DNA of 64,000 nucleotides, taken from positions 13,967-77,966 of the forward strand of contig JAZNEP010000015.1 in the NCBI GenBank assembly GCA_045588655.1, given 5' to 3'. A model generated the notes under the pieces. It made no database searches. It saw nothing but the letters and a program-made list of their open reading frames with translations, and had not been told where the DNA came from. Origin of the DNA: SVFI01 sp045588655. Its GTDB lineage: Bacteria; Bacillota; Clostridia; Lachnospirales; Lachnospiraceae. The position numbers and the translations under genes were made by a program. Numbering within the stretch: the first letter of the stretch is position 1; the number at the start of each line of letters is the position of its first letter. This document shows positions 1 to 8,549 of this stretch, in pieces.

Positions 1-665
1 TTTCCTGCTTTATCGCTGCAACAGCTATCCGAACCCATTTCCAGAAATTTAAGTGCATGTACCTTCTCATATCCTTGTCGTAACCCCTCCAGATTTGCCT
101 TCAGCGCATCCGGATACTTCTTTCCCAGCGTATCCTTACATATCATTTGTCCCACCGAAGTATCTGCCATCCCCATAAGCTTTAATGCTGCCCCCAGCAT
201 CACAACGTTGATTCTCGAATGTGTTTCCATCGCAATTCGTTGAGCTTCCAATCCGTAAAATCTAGCCCCCGATACCTTTTGGCAAGCACTTATCATTGCA
301 TCCGAAATCTCCTGTCCCGGCTCCATGGCCAAAATAATCGTTGTATTCTCATCACAGCCTTTTAAGACCGATGCATCCTTTAAAAGTGCCTGATGAAACA
401 CAACCAAAAGGTCCGGTTTTTCCACCGGAGAATGTTCTCTGATTTCTTTGTCCTTATCACAATATCGAATGAATCCTTTGACCGGTGTGCCTGTTTTTTC
501 CGAGCCATAGCTTGAAAAATTAGTACTATTTATTTCCAAATATTTCACACCTAGCTCACCGAGCATTTTCCCGCACAGATTGGCTCCCAAGCCTCCAATA
601 CTCTCAAGCCTGATCTCATAATATTCCTTTCCGGAAGCAAGTTTTTCTTTCAATCCTATTCCCAC
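1..665 (-). CDS. 2-oxoacid:acceptor oxidoreductase, gamma-domain protein (3' part cut by window edge)
   Basis: An open frame runs from a GTG at 663-665 off the left edge of the window. A GAGGTGG ribosome binding site sits about seven bases upstream of the GTG. The protein opens with GIGLKEKL and then has an ESIGGLGANLCGKMLGELG segment, which is the glycine-rich start of the gamma (PorC/VorC-type) domain of pyruvate or branched-chain 2-oxoacid:ferredoxin oxidoreductases. It continues with a YGSEKTGTPV segment and a PDLLVVF strand, both typical of this domain. The family decarboxylates 2-oxoacids to acyl-CoA with reduction of ferredoxin. Other subunits or fused domains would lie to the left, outside the window, so the substrate cannot be assigned. 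Family call firm; exact product open. Confidence 0.75.
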   Translation of the reverse strand, partial: MGIGLKEKLASGKEYYEIRLESIGGLGANLCGKMLGELGVKYLEINSTNFSSYGSEKTGTPVKGFIRYCDKDKEIREHSPVEKPDLLVVFHQALLKDASVLKGCDENTTIILAMEPGQEISDAMISACQKVSGARFYGLEAQRIAMETHSRINVVMLGAALKLMGMADTSVGQMICKDTLGKKYPDALKANLEGLRQGYEKVHALKFLEMGSDSCCSDKAG

Positions 666-726
666 TATTTCGCCACCTCACTTTTTTTGTATTTAGTGTA
701 TTCGAAATGCAACATTTTATACAAAA

Positions 727-767
727 AATGGTCAGACACTCACCTTTTAGGCTTATGTCTGACCATT
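727..767 (-). terminator. Rho-independent terminator
   Basis: A 12-bp perfect inverted repeat (727-738 with 756-767, arm AATGGTCAGACA) is followed on the minus strand by a run of T. It lies just after the stop of the coiled-coil gene at 787 and before the oxidoreductase start at 665, so it separates the two transcripts. Confidence 0.85.
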
Positions 768-786
768 AATTATCATTTATAAAATT

Positions 787-1365
787 TTATTCTACAGATG
801 CCATAGTTTCTTCTACCGAAACAATTTCAGGTCCCGATGCAAATGCTTCTGTATGATTCGCTGTCTCCATCGGGTCGGAATATTCTTTCTTTTCCTCATC
901 CTTCCAAAGTGAATCGTGTTCCTCTCTCTCTTTCTTGCGTGCAAGCATCCCCATATTTTTAGCAGCCTGATACATTTCCATACTAAAATCCATCAGCTTT
1001 TTTTCATCACTGGCCGGAACTATATCTCCATCCATGATTCGTCTTGCCACTTCCATAATTTTCCCCATATCTTTGACATATTCTTCCATAGCTTCACCCT
1101 GTTGCTTGGCTGATTCCATATTTGCAATAGCAAACTTTTGCTCCATAAGCTTATTCATATAATCCTTGTATTCTTCCTGCTTTTTATCCACAGCCTGAAT
1201 CGTGAGTTCAAGTGTCGCCGCTTCCCTCTCATACATCATCTTTCCATCAGACTCTTCACTTATCTTTCGCTCAAGCTCTTTCTTCTGATTCGCCAAGTTC
1301 ATTTGCTGCTCTCTGTAAGATTTAATTTGATAATTATACTTAATTCTTGCCTCTTCAATCTTCAT
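787..1365 (-). CDS. Coiled-coil protein of unknown function
   Basis: A 192-residue protein beginning MKIEEARIKYNYQIKSY. I chose the ATG at 1363-1365 because AAGGA lies about ten bases upstream; a longer frame starting at 1410 has no such support. The first 110 residues are rich in Glu, Lys and Gln with heptad-like spacing, suggesting a long helical coiled coil. The C-terminal 40 residues are acidic and low in structure. There is no signal peptide, membrane span, cysteine motif or recognisable enzyme signature, so it is probably cytoplasmic. It stands alone, with a terminator directly downstream. The coding quality looks real, but I do not recognise the family and assign no function. Confidence 0.6.
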   Translation of the reverse strand: MKIEEARIKYNYQIKSYREQQMNLANQKKELERKISEESDGKMMYEREAATLELTIQAVDKKQEEYKDYMNKLMEQKFAIANMESAKQQGEAMEEYVKDMGKIMEVARRIMDGDIVPASDEKKLMDFSMEMYQAAKNMGMLARKKEREEHDSLWKDEEKKEYSDPMETANHTEAFASGPEIVSVEETMASVE

Positions 1366-1552
1366 ATATACCACATCCTTATGTATCTTCGTACATCCAT
1401 GTACCTGCACTCTGTCATTTTATATATCGACATTATATCAAAAAAAATAAATGCCTCATCTACTTACAACCAACTACATCGAAAAAATTTTCTATTTTAT
1501 CATAAATTCAATCCAACATAGATTTTTATAGCTATTATTTCTTCTATAAAAA

Positions 1553-1578
1553 GTCCCGGAAATCATCATTTCCGGGAC
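1553..1578 (-). terminator. Rho-independent terminator after gdhA
   Basis: An 11-bp perfect inverted repeat (1553-1563 with 1568-1578, arm GTCCCGGAAAT) with a four-base loop is followed on the minus strand by TTTTTATAG. It lies 37 bases after the gdhA stop. Confidence 0.9.
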
Positions 1579-1614
1579 CTAGTAATCTCATCTTATATCA
1601 ACCTAATTCAGTGA

Positions 1615-2949
1615 TTAAACAATACCCTGCGCTTTCATAGCTTCAGCAACCTTTAAGAAACCGGCTACGTTAGCACCAACGACATAGTCGCCTTCTTTGC
1701 CAACTTTCTTTGCTGCGTCATCAAGGTTATGGAAGATATTCACCATAATCTGCTGCAGTTTAGAATCTACTTCCTCGAATGTCCAAGAAAGTCTTTCACT
1801 ATTCTGGCTCATTTCAAGAGCGGATGTAGCAACACCACCTGCGTTGGAAGCCTTTCCAGGACAGAACAGAATACCATTTTTCTGGAAATATTCTGTAGCT
1901 TCTAAGGTTGTAGGCATGTTTGCACCTTCTGCTACTGCAAATACACCATTTGCAACAAGTGTTTTTGCATCTTCAAGGTCAAGCTCATTCTGAGTTGCAC
2001 ATGGAAGTGCAATATCAACCTTCGCCGTCCATACGCCTTTTCCTTCATGATACTCAGCATTTGGTCTTGCAGCTGCATACTCTGTCAAACGAGCTCTTTT
2101 TACTTCTTTTACTTCTTTTAATAATGCAACATCAATTCCGTCCGGATCATAGATCCAACCTGTAGAATCAGAACATGTTACAGGCTTACCACCAAGCTGC
2201 TGTGCTTTTTCAATTGCATAGATAGCAACATTTCCTGCACCTGAAATTGCGATTGTTTTGCCTTCCAGAGACTTTCCGTTGCATTTGAGCATCTCATTTG
2301 TAAGATATAACAGACCATAACCTGTCGCCTGTGTTCTTGCAAGAGAGCCACCATAAGTTAAACCTTTACCTGTAAGTACACCCTCATAGATGTTACGGAT
2401 TCTCTTATACTGTCCATACATAAAACCGATTTCGCGGGCACCAACACCGATATCTCCGGCCGGAACGTCTGTATCTGCTCCGATATGTCTGTAAAGCTCC
2501 GTCATGAAGCTCTGGCAGAATGCCATAACTTCTCTGTCTGATTTTCCTTTCGGGTCGAAGTCAGAACCACCTTTACCTCCACCGATTGGAAGTCCTGTTA
2601 AGGAGTTCTTAAAAATCTGCTCGAAACCAAGGAATTTAATAATACCAAGGTTTACAGAAGGATGGAAACGAAGTCCTCCTTTGTATGGTCCGATTGCACT
2701 GTTAAACTGTACACGGAAACCGTTATTTACCTGTACCTGACCATTATCATCTACCCATGGAACACGGAACATAATGATTCTTTCCGGTGTTACTAATCTT
2801 TCCAATAAAGCTTCTTTTCTGTACTCTTCTTCATTTGCTTCCACTACTGCACGAAGAGATTCCATTACTTCTTTTACCGCCTGGTGAAATTCCGGCTGAG
2901 CTGGGTTTTTCTCGATGACTAAGTCAATCACTTCATCAACATATGACAT
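1615..2949 (-). CDS. gdhA: NADP-type glutamate dehydrogenase
   Basis: A 444-residue hexameric family-1 glutamate dehydrogenase, the usual length for the bacterial biosynthetic enzyme. It interconverts 2-oxoglutarate plus ammonia with glutamate in the cytoplasm. Visible signatures are GPYKGGLRFHP with the substrate-binding lysine, PIGGGKGGSDFDPKGKSD with the catalytic lysine, and the dinucleotide-binding loop GAGNVA in the C-terminal half. The start MSYVDEVIDLV at 2949 is chosen because AAGGAGG lies nine bases upstream; the longer frame to 3000 overlaps the promoter. It is monocistronic, with a good promoter upstream (3003-3031) and a terminator at 1553-1578. NADP preference is inferred from close resemblance to clostridial NADP enzymes, not read from a specificity residue. 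Confidence 0.95.
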   Translation of the reverse strand: MSYVDEVIDLVIEKNPAQPEFHQAVKEVMESLRAVVEANEEEYRKEALLERLVTPERIIMFRVPWVDDNGQVQVNNGFRVQFNSAIGPYKGGLRFHPSVNLGIIKFLGFEQIFKNSLTGLPIGGGKGGSDFDPKGKSDREVMAFCQSFMTELYRHIGADTDVPAGDIGVGAREIGFMYGQYKRIRNIYEGVLTGKGLTYGGSLARTQATGYGLLYLTNEMLKCNGKSLEGKTIAISGAGNVAIYAIEKAQQLGGKPVTCSDSTGWIYDPDGIDVALLKEVKEVKRARLTEYAAARPNAEYHEGKGVWTAKVDIALPCATQNELDLEDAKTLVANGVFAVAEGANMPTTLEATEYFQKNGILFCPGKASNAGGVATSALEMSQNSERLSWTFEEVDSKLQQIMVNIFHNLDDAAKKVGKEGDYVVGANVAGFLKVAEAMKAQGIV

Positions 2950-3002
2950 ATTTATGTCCTCCTTTAGTTTCAAAGATTTATGGACCCCTTTGCCCATCAC
3001 AT

Positions 3003-3031
3003 ATTATAAAACCTGAAAAAGCAAAACACAA
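3003..3031 (-). promoter_or_regulatory. Promoter of gdhA (sigma-A type)
   Basis: On the minus strand, TTGTGT (3026-3031) and TATAAT (3003-3008) are separated by 17 bases, about 55 bases upstream of the gdhA start codon. Confidence 0.75.
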
Positions 3032-3074
3032 GATTTTTTTACTTTTTTTCGTTAAATTGTTAAAGTATTTTTAT

Positions 3075-4388
3075 TTATTCCACAAATTCCGTTTTTACGT
3101 ATCCGACTTCGCCGTTAAATTTAATCTTACACCAACCATCTGCCTGTTCCATAATCAGTTCATATATCTCTCCCTGATATGCTACACCAAGCTTGTCTCC
3201 TGACGTAGATGCTGACTTTCTTACATTAACGGTCTCTTTAATCGTCACTTTACCATTAGCAGTAATATTGGTAGCCGGAGCATCTTCCTGTGTTTCCTCA
3301 GTTTCTTGTGTTTCTTCTGTTTCCTGCTCCTGTGGCTCTTGTGTTGAGTCTCCCACTACTTCCAAATATTCACTCTTAATGTAACCTTCTGTGCCGTTAT
3401 AATCCACACGACTCCAGCCGTTCTCTTTTGTCTCATAGCGTGTAATAGTTTCACCCATTGCCACACGTCCGATACGATCGGCATTTTCACTATCAGATGC
3501 TCTGACATTAACTGTATCTGTCGCTCTCACAGACTCCTCTACTACCTGCGCCTGCTGATCCGCTTCCTGTACCTGTTCCTGCGCTTCTGCCTGCTGTTCT
3601 ACAGCCGCTCCGTCTTCTGCCTGAAGCTGTGCCATAGCCTGACTCACTTCTTCGTCAAGCTTTGCAGAAAGTGTGCTCATGAATGAATTTAAATCTGCAT
3701 CTGCATCAATTGCTTCCGCATACTTTGTCTCAACCATGGCAAATAAATCAGCCACATCTGCCTGTGCAACAATGGACTTAATATATTCTGTATCATTTTC
3801 ATTCATATTTCCATCACAAATATACAGACTTCCGTCTTCCCGCGGGCAAATATACAATGTCGTAAGTCCCGGAGCAAGTGTATTAATATTAGAAAACTTA
3901 ATTTCATAATATACAAAGGCTACATACGATCCCGTCATTGGTCCCGGTTTTGTGTATACTTTCACGCCATCAAATTCATCAATATAGGCGCTTTCTTTTT
4001 CAATTTTGATCAGTTCCTCTTCCTCAGTTGTATCCTTTAACGCAGTAATAGACGCTGAATCACCGTTTGTCATCGCATTAAAATATCTGTTTACAAGATC
4101 ATTCACATCTGCATATGCATTTTCTTCCAATGCCACATCCGGTACTGTATAATCTACAACCGGCTCCTGTGGTTGCTCTTCTACAACTGTATCTTCTGTT
4201 ATAATTTCCTGCTGTGACTCTTCTGTCAGCTCCTCATCCTCTTTTTTACAAGATACCGCTACCAAAATAATAATGAGTACAACTACAGCAGCCACACCAA
4301 TATAAAACATCCTTGCAAACTGCTTTTCTGTTTTTAATTTCTTACCAAGCTGCTTAAACACCCCTGCAATCTTTTTATTGAAACCCAT
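3075..4388 (-). CDS. Membrane-anchored protein with two C-terminal SH3b domains
   Basis: A 437-residue protein. A basic cytoplasmic stretch is followed by one strong membrane span (about residues 29-47), then an acidic, Glu/Gln-rich outer segment, a globular domain of about 160 residues, a Gln/Glu-rich linker, and two bacterial SH3 domains, each opening with TVNVR. Such SH3b domains usually bind peptidoglycan or peptide stems outside the membrane, so the topology suggests a cell-envelope protein anchored by its N-terminus. The ATG at 4388 is chosen because AAAGGAAG lies six bases upstream. The Cys directly after the membrane span is not in a normal lipobox, so I do not call it a lipoprotein. 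Precise role unknown. Confidence 0.75.
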   Translation of the reverse strand: MGFNKKIAGVFKQLGKKLKTEKQFARMFYIGVAAVVVLIIILVAVSCKKEDEELTEESQQEIITEDTVVEEQPQEPVVDYTVPDVALEENAYADVNDLVNRYFNAMTNGDSASITALKDTTEEEELIKIEKESAYIDEFDGVKVYTKPGPMTGSYVAFVYYEIKFSNINTLAPGLTTLYICPREDGSLYICDGNMNENDTEYIKSIVAQADVADLFAMVETKYAEAIDADADLNSFMSTLSAKLDEEVSQAMAQLQAEDGAAVEQQAEAQEQVQEADQQAQVVEESVRATDTVNVRASDSENADRIGRVAMGETITRYETKENGWSRVDYNGTEGYIKSEYLEVVGDSTQEPQEQETEETQETEETQEDAPATNITANGKVTIKETVNVRKSASTSGDKLGVAYQGEIYELIMEQADGWCKIKFNGEVGYVKTEFVE

Positions 4389-4468
4389 AAAAACTTCCTT
4401 TCTCACATTTGCATTAATTTCTTACCTTCATTGGTTGCTATACTAGCACTGATATCTCTATCAGTAAA

Positions 4469-4540
4469 CGTACCCAAGAGGAATCGAACCCCCATCGGCT
4501 GAACCGGAATCAGCTGTTTTATCCGTTAAACTATGGGTAC
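4469..4540 (-). tRNA. tRNA-Arg (anticodon CCG)
   Basis: The minus strand folds as a complete cloverleaf. The seven-base-pair acceptor stem is GTACCCA with TGGGTAC, the D stem is GTTT with AAAC, and the anticodon stem is GCTGA with TCAGC around the loop TTCCGGT, giving anticodon CCG. The T arm carries TTCGATT. No CCA is encoded. It reads the CGG arginine codon. Confidence 0.92.
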
Positions 4541-4606
4541 ACACATGTTACAAAAATATTACACACTTTTGCTATCATAACACAGATCCCCAAAAATAGC
4601 AAGCAA

Positions 4607-4633
4607 GAAGGGAAAGCCACCGACTTTCCCTTC
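4607..4633 (-). terminator. Probable terminator after the ZIP gene
   Basis: A 10-bp perfect inverted repeat, GAAGGGAAAG with CTTTCCCTTC, lies 47 bases after the ZIP stop codon. The T-rich tail on the minus strand is interrupted (TTGCTTGCTATTTTT), so strength is uncertain. Confidence 0.6.
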
Positions 4634-4679
4634 TTCCGTTTTTTCATATAAAATCACATCAAATAATACTTATCTGTCA

Positions 4680-5462
4680 TTATCCAAGCGCCACATCCAA
4701 AATCATCATAATGGTAAATCCGATTGCAAAACATACGGTTCCTATATTCGAATGCTTGCCCTGTGATATCTCAGGAATCAGCTCCTCCACCACGACATAA
4801 ATCATAGCTCCTGCAGCAAAACTTAAAAAATATGGTAAAACCGGAACCACCAACCCTGCTGCTAATATGGTTAAAAACGCACCCATAGGCTCTACGATAC
4901 CTGATAATATTCCATAAAGAAAAGCGCGTCCCTTTGATACTCCTTCTGCCCTAAGCGGCATAGAAATAATCGCTCCCTCCGGAAAATTTTGAATCGCAAT
5001 ACCGATGGAGAGGGCAAGTGCTCCCAGGAGACTAATCTTCGAATCTCCTACAACAATCCCTGCATAAACAACACCTACCGCCATTCCTTCCGGAATATTG
5101 TGCAATGCTACCGCAAGGACAAGCATTGTCTTTTTTTTAAGATTACTTTTAGGGCCTTCTGCTTCTTCACTGTTTATGTGTAAATGCGGAATTACATGAT
5201 CAAGTAGCAGTAAGAACAAAATTCCAATCCAAAATCCCACCGCAGCCGGAACAAATGCAAATTTACCCATATGAGCTGCCTGGTCCATTGCCGGAATCAA
5301 CAAACTCCATATTGAAGCAGCCACCATCACCCCACCTGCAAAACCTGCCAATGCTTTCTGTAACGTATCATGTATGGATTGTTTCATAAAAAACACGCAC
5401 GCACTTCCAAGTGCCGTTCCTAAAAACGGAATCATTATTCCTTGTATTATTTCCATCGTCAT
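4680..5462 (-). CDS. ZIP-family divalent metal transporter
   Basis: A 260-residue polytopic membrane protein of the ZIP/ZupT family, which imports zinc and often iron or manganese. The diagnostic metal-site motifs are present: HNIPEG in the fourth membrane span and NFPEG in the fifth, with a short His-containing loop (HLHINSEE) between spans three and four. About eight membrane spans are predicted by eye, as usual for the family, and the length is typical. The start at 5462 has AGGAGG eight bases upstream. A promoter of its own lies at 5510-5539, and further upstream there is a promoter-driven leader RNA with a terminator, which may control this gene. The metal specificity cannot be read from the sequence. 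Confidence 0.9.
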   Translation of the reverse strand: MTMEIIQGIMIPFLGTALGSACVFFMKQSIHDTLQKALAGFAGGVMVAASIWSLLIPAMDQAAHMGKFAFVPAAVGFWIGILFLLLLDHVIPHLHINSEEAEGPKSNLKKKTMLVLAVALHNIPEGMAVGVVYAGIVVGDSKISLLGALALSIGIAIQNFPEGAIISMPLRAEGVSKGRAFLYGILSGIVEPMGAFLTILAAGLVVPVLPYFLSFAAGAMIYVVVEELIPEISQGKHSNIGTVCFAIGFTIMMILDVALG

Positions 5463-5509
5463 CTACATTCCCTCCTTTGTTGTCTTATACTTTTCATTGC
5501 TCTCTTTTT

Positions 5510-5539
5510 ATCATATCTTATCTTGAAAAAAAATGTGAA
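5510..5539 (-). promoter_or_regulatory. Promoter proximal to the ZIP gene
   Basis: On the minus strand, TTCACA (5534-5539) and TATGAT (5510-5515) are separated by 18 bases, 47 bases upstream of the ZIP start codon. Confidence 0.55.
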
Positions 5540-5587
5540 TTGACCCACATAAAAATTTCGTGAACCCTATGTATCATTGTGCAAAAC

Positions 5588-5684
5588 ACAAAACAGCCCA
5601 TTCTCACGAATGGGCCATCCTGCTCTATAGGAATCATCAAGGTCACGAATGACAACATTCGTTTGGAAAGTATGTTCTTTACAT
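5588..5684 (-). ncRNA. Candidate leader or small RNA with internal hairpin and terminator
   Basis: A consensus promoter (5690-5718) would start a transcript near 5683. The roughly 95-base product holds a hairpin (5645-5651 with 5656-5662, arm ACGAATG) and ends in a terminator whose arms GCCCATTC and GAATGGGC pair at 5596-5603 with 5608-5615, followed by TGTTTTGTGTTTTGC. The left arm of the first hairpin could pair equally with CATTCGT at 5606-5612, which would break the terminator stem. That gives a simple switch. No reading frame with a ribosome binding site is seen. It may be a leader that controls the ZIP gene by attenuation, or an independent small RNA. It does not match a riboswitch class I can recall. 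Confidence 0.4.
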
Positions 5685-5689
5685 AAGTT

Positions 5690-5718
5690 AGAATACACTA
5701 ACCAAAGTTACTTGTCAA
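5690..5718 (-). promoter_or_regulatory. Strong promoter between trkH and the ZIP gene
   Basis: On the minus strand, a perfect TTGACA (5713-5718) and TATTCT (5690-5695) are separated by 17 bases. It begins 17 bases after the trkH stop codon. Confidence 0.75.
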
Positions 5719-5734
5719 TAACCTTGTGCAATTA

Positions 5735-7174
5735 TTAATTCTTTTTCCAAACACTAGGAGTAAAAAGTAATAAAATCGGATATAACTCCAATCTTCCTGC
5801 CAACATATCAAATATAAACACCAGTTTAGATAACGCAGAAAAACCGGTAAAATTTCCGGCCGGTCCCACTTCCATAAGACCCGGACCAATGTTATTCATC
5901 GTCGCTGCGACTGCCGTAAAATTAGTGACCAAATCATTTCCGTCAAATGTAATCAGTAACAGTGACGCGCAAAAAATCACAAAGTACGTCATTAAAAATG
6001 CACCAATTCCACGCACTACCCCTTTATCTAATACTTTATCATCCATTTTTATTGTATGGACACTTCTAGGATGAATAAAATAATAGAGTTCTTGACGAAT
6101 CGTCTTAAATATAATTAGAATACGTGAAACCTTGATTCCTCCTCCGGTACTTCCTGCACAGGCACCTATAAACATAATCAATACCAAAACTGTCCTGGAA
6201 AACAGAGGCCATTGATTAAAATCTGCGGTTGAAAATCCCGTTGTTGTGATAATCGATCCTACTTGGAACGCTGCTTGTTGAAACGCGACAGCAATATGAT
6301 CAAAGGAATGTCTCAGATCAAATGTAATTCCTGCGATACAGAGTGCGATAATGATGAAATACCATTTTACCTCTTCCATCTTAAACGCATTCGCTTTGTT
6401 TTTTCCCAGCAGAAAATAATAAAAATTAAAATTCACACCAAACAGTATCATAAAAACGGTAATCACACACTGACAAAACACAGAGTAATCCGCAATACTC
6501 GAGTTTTTCACTCCAAACCCTCCGGTACCAGCTGTACCAAAGGACAAGGTAATCGCTTCAAACAGTGACATTTTTCCCAAAAGAAGAATCAGTATTTCCA
6601 GCAGCGTCATAACAATATAAATAATATATAGAATTTTAGCCGTCTCTTTTACTTTCGGTACCAGCTTACCCACCGACGGTCCCGGGCTTTCTGCCCTCAT
6701 TAAGTGCATATTGCTACCGCCCGTCAGTGGAAGAATAATTAGAAGAAATACAAAAACTCCCATTCCACCAATCCAATGTGAAAAACTTCTCCAAAACAAA
6801 CTGCAATAGCTCAGCTTTTCGACATCGGTAAGTATTGTTGCACCGGTTGTCGTAAATCCAGATACAATTTCAAATAACGCATCCACATAAGATGGAATTT
6901 CTCCACTGAGTACAAATGGCATTGCGCCAAATAATCCCATAACAAACCAGCTGAGTGCAACAATTACAAAGCCTTCTCTTGCATAGTAATTTCTATTTTC
7001 CGGCTTTTTACACTTCATTAATAAACCGCTCAGCATACAGATACATGCTGTCACACAAAATGCAATCCCGGTTTGCTCCTGATATATCAATGCCACTGAA
7101 CATGGTAACAGTAAAAACAGACCTTCCAGCAATATTACCCAACCTATGATATATCGTATCATCGAATAATTCAT
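5735..7174 (-). CDS. trkH: Trk/Ktr potassium uptake channel subunit
   Basis: A 479-residue membrane protein of the TrkH/KtrB family, the pore of a potassium uptake system gated by a cytoplasmic TrkA ring. The four selectivity-filter loops are all visible: TTTGATI near residue 110, GTGGFG near 218, TTTGFST near 310 and NNIGPG near 430. Each carries the conserved glycine. The length fits TrkH better than the shorter KtrB. The start at 7174 has GGAGG six bases upstream. The stop of trkA lies 15 bases upstream, so the two are cotranscribed, as expected for partners. The hairpin at 5596-5615 is the first terminator-like structure downstream. Confidence 0.93.
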   Translation of the reverse strand: MNYSMIRYIIGWVILLEGLFLLLPCSVALIYQEQTGIAFCVTACICMLSGLLMKCKKPENRNYYAREGFVIVALSWFVMGLFGAMPFVLSGEIPSYVDALFEIVSGFTTTGATILTDVEKLSYCSLFWRSFSHWIGGMGVFVFLLIILPLTGGSNMHLMRAESPGPSVGKLVPKVKETAKILYIIYIVMTLLEILILLLGKMSLFEAITLSFGTAGTGGFGVKNSSIADYSVFCQCVITVFMILFGVNFNFYYFLLGKNKANAFKMEEVKWYFIIIALCIAGITFDLRHSFDHIAVAFQQAAFQVGSIITTTGFSTADFNQWPLFSRTVLVLIMFIGACAGSTGGGIKVSRILIIFKTIRQELYYFIHPRSVHTIKMDDKVLDKGVVRGIGAFLMTYFVIFCASLLLITFDGNDLVTNFTAVAATMNNIGPGLMEVGPAGNFTGFSALSKLVFIFDMLAGRLELYPILLLFTPSVWKKN

Positions 7175-7189
7175 ATACTTCCTCCGAAT

Positions 7190-8545
7190 TTACTCCAAAA
7201 TATCATTGATATCACGCAATCCCTGCTGCGTCGTAACAATAATTACCGTATCCCCTACCGAAATCCTCGTCTGACCATGCGGACGAATTATTTTGCCACG
7301 ATGATTAATACAAGCTATCAAAATATCTTTTCGAAGTCTCAATTCCTGAATTGGTATTCCTACCACATTGGATTCTTCTTTAATCAAAAACTCCAACGCT
7401 TCTACTTTATTTTCAATTAGACGATACATCGTCTCCACATTACTTCCCAACGAATTTTGCATTGCCCTAACATATCTGATAATATACTCTACAGTGATAA
7501 ATTTCGGATATATCAGACTTCCGAGCTGAAAATTAGCCACGATATCTTCAAATGATATCCGGTTAATTTTGGTAACTACCTTGGCCTTTGAGCAACTCTG
7601 TGCATATAAAGATAGAAAGACATTTCCTTCATCGATTCCGGTCAATGCCACAAATGCTTCTGCACGCTCAATTCCCTCTTCCATTAATATATCATGATTT
7701 GTCGCATCTCCATGAATAATAACCGCTTCCGGCAATAACTCACTGAGTACTTCGCAACGTTCCTTATCTTTTTCGATAATTTTTACATGAATCCCCATAC
7801 TCAGCAGTTGTTCCGTCAGATAGTACGCAATCGTACCACCTCCGACAATAAACGCATCTTTGACCTGATGTGTTTCCACACCGATTTTTTCAAAAAATGC
7901 TTTCGCATCTTTAGGTGATGCCACAATGCTGACAATATCATTTTCATTTAATACAAAGTCACCCTTGGGAATCACTACTTCGTCTTTGCGCTGTACTGCA
8001 CAAAACAAAACGGACGATTTTAATTTTTTATCAATTTCCATCAGATTATTTCCTGCCAGAAACGATCCATCTTTTACAACAAATTTGAGTATTTCGACTC
8101 TTCCTTTTGCAAATGTATCTATTTTATCCGCCGAAGGAAAACGCAATAGTCGAGCTATTTCTGTTGCCGCTGCATACTCCGGATTGATTGCCATCGAAAG
8201 GCCAAGCTCCTCCTTAATAAAACCAATCTCGTGATTGTAAAGAGGATTCCTTACTCTGGCAATTGTATTACAGTTACCTAATTTTTTAGCAAACAAGCAA
8301 CACAACAGATTTTGTTCATCTGATCCTGTTACTGCAACCAGAAGATCCGCCTCTTCCACTCCTGCATCTTTTTGAATCGAATAACTGGCTCCATTTCCTA
8401 CCACTCCTAGAACATCATGATTATTGGTAATATCATGAATCACTTCACTATCCATATCAATCACAGAAAGATCATGTCCTTCCTTAACTAACTGTTCTGT
8501 GATGGTAGCTCCTACTTTTCCACATCCCACTACAATAATACGCAT
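7190..8545 (-). CDS. trkA: Trk potassium uptake regulatory protein with two RCK units
   Basis: A 451-residue cytoplasmic protein that gates TrkH. It has two tandem RCK_N/RCK_C units. The first Rossmann loop, VGCGKVG, starts at residue 5 and the second, VGGGTIAY, lies near residue 232, each followed by a ligand-binding acidic residue at the end of the second strand (DMDS and EKDK). The ATG at 8545 is chosen because GAGAGG lies seven bases upstream; it also directly follows the stop of the MATE gene by four bases. The tight MATE-trkA-trkH spacing indicates one operon. Confidence 0.93.
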   Translation of the reverse strand: MRIIVVGCGKVGATITEQLVKEGHDLSVIDMDSEVIHDITNNHDVLGVVGNGASYSIQKDAGVEEADLLVAVTGSDEQNLLCCLFAKKLGNCNTIARVRNPLYNHEIGFIKEELGLSMAINPEYAAATEIARLLRFPSADKIDTFAKGRVEILKFVVKDGSFLAGNNLMEIDKKLKSSVLFCAVQRKDEVVIPKGDFVLNENDIVSIVASPKDAKAFFEKIGVETHQVKDAFIVGGGTIAYYLTEQLLSMGIHVKIIEKDKERCEVLSELLPEAVIIHGDATNHDILMEEGIERAEAFVALTGIDEGNVFLSLYAQSCSKAKVVTKINRISFEDIVANFQLGSLIYPKFITVEYIIRYVRAMQNSLGSNVETMYRLIENKVEALEFLIKEESNVVGIPIQELRLRKDILIACINHRGKIIRPHGQTRISVGDTVIIVTTQQGLRDINDILE

Positions 8546-8549
8546 GTCA

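Noticed and set aside
916..1521. Plus-strand reading frames overlapping the coiled-coil gene
   Set aside because: They lie opposite a real minus-strand gene, lack ribosome binding sites and have low-complexity translations; the same applies to nearly all other plus-strand frames.
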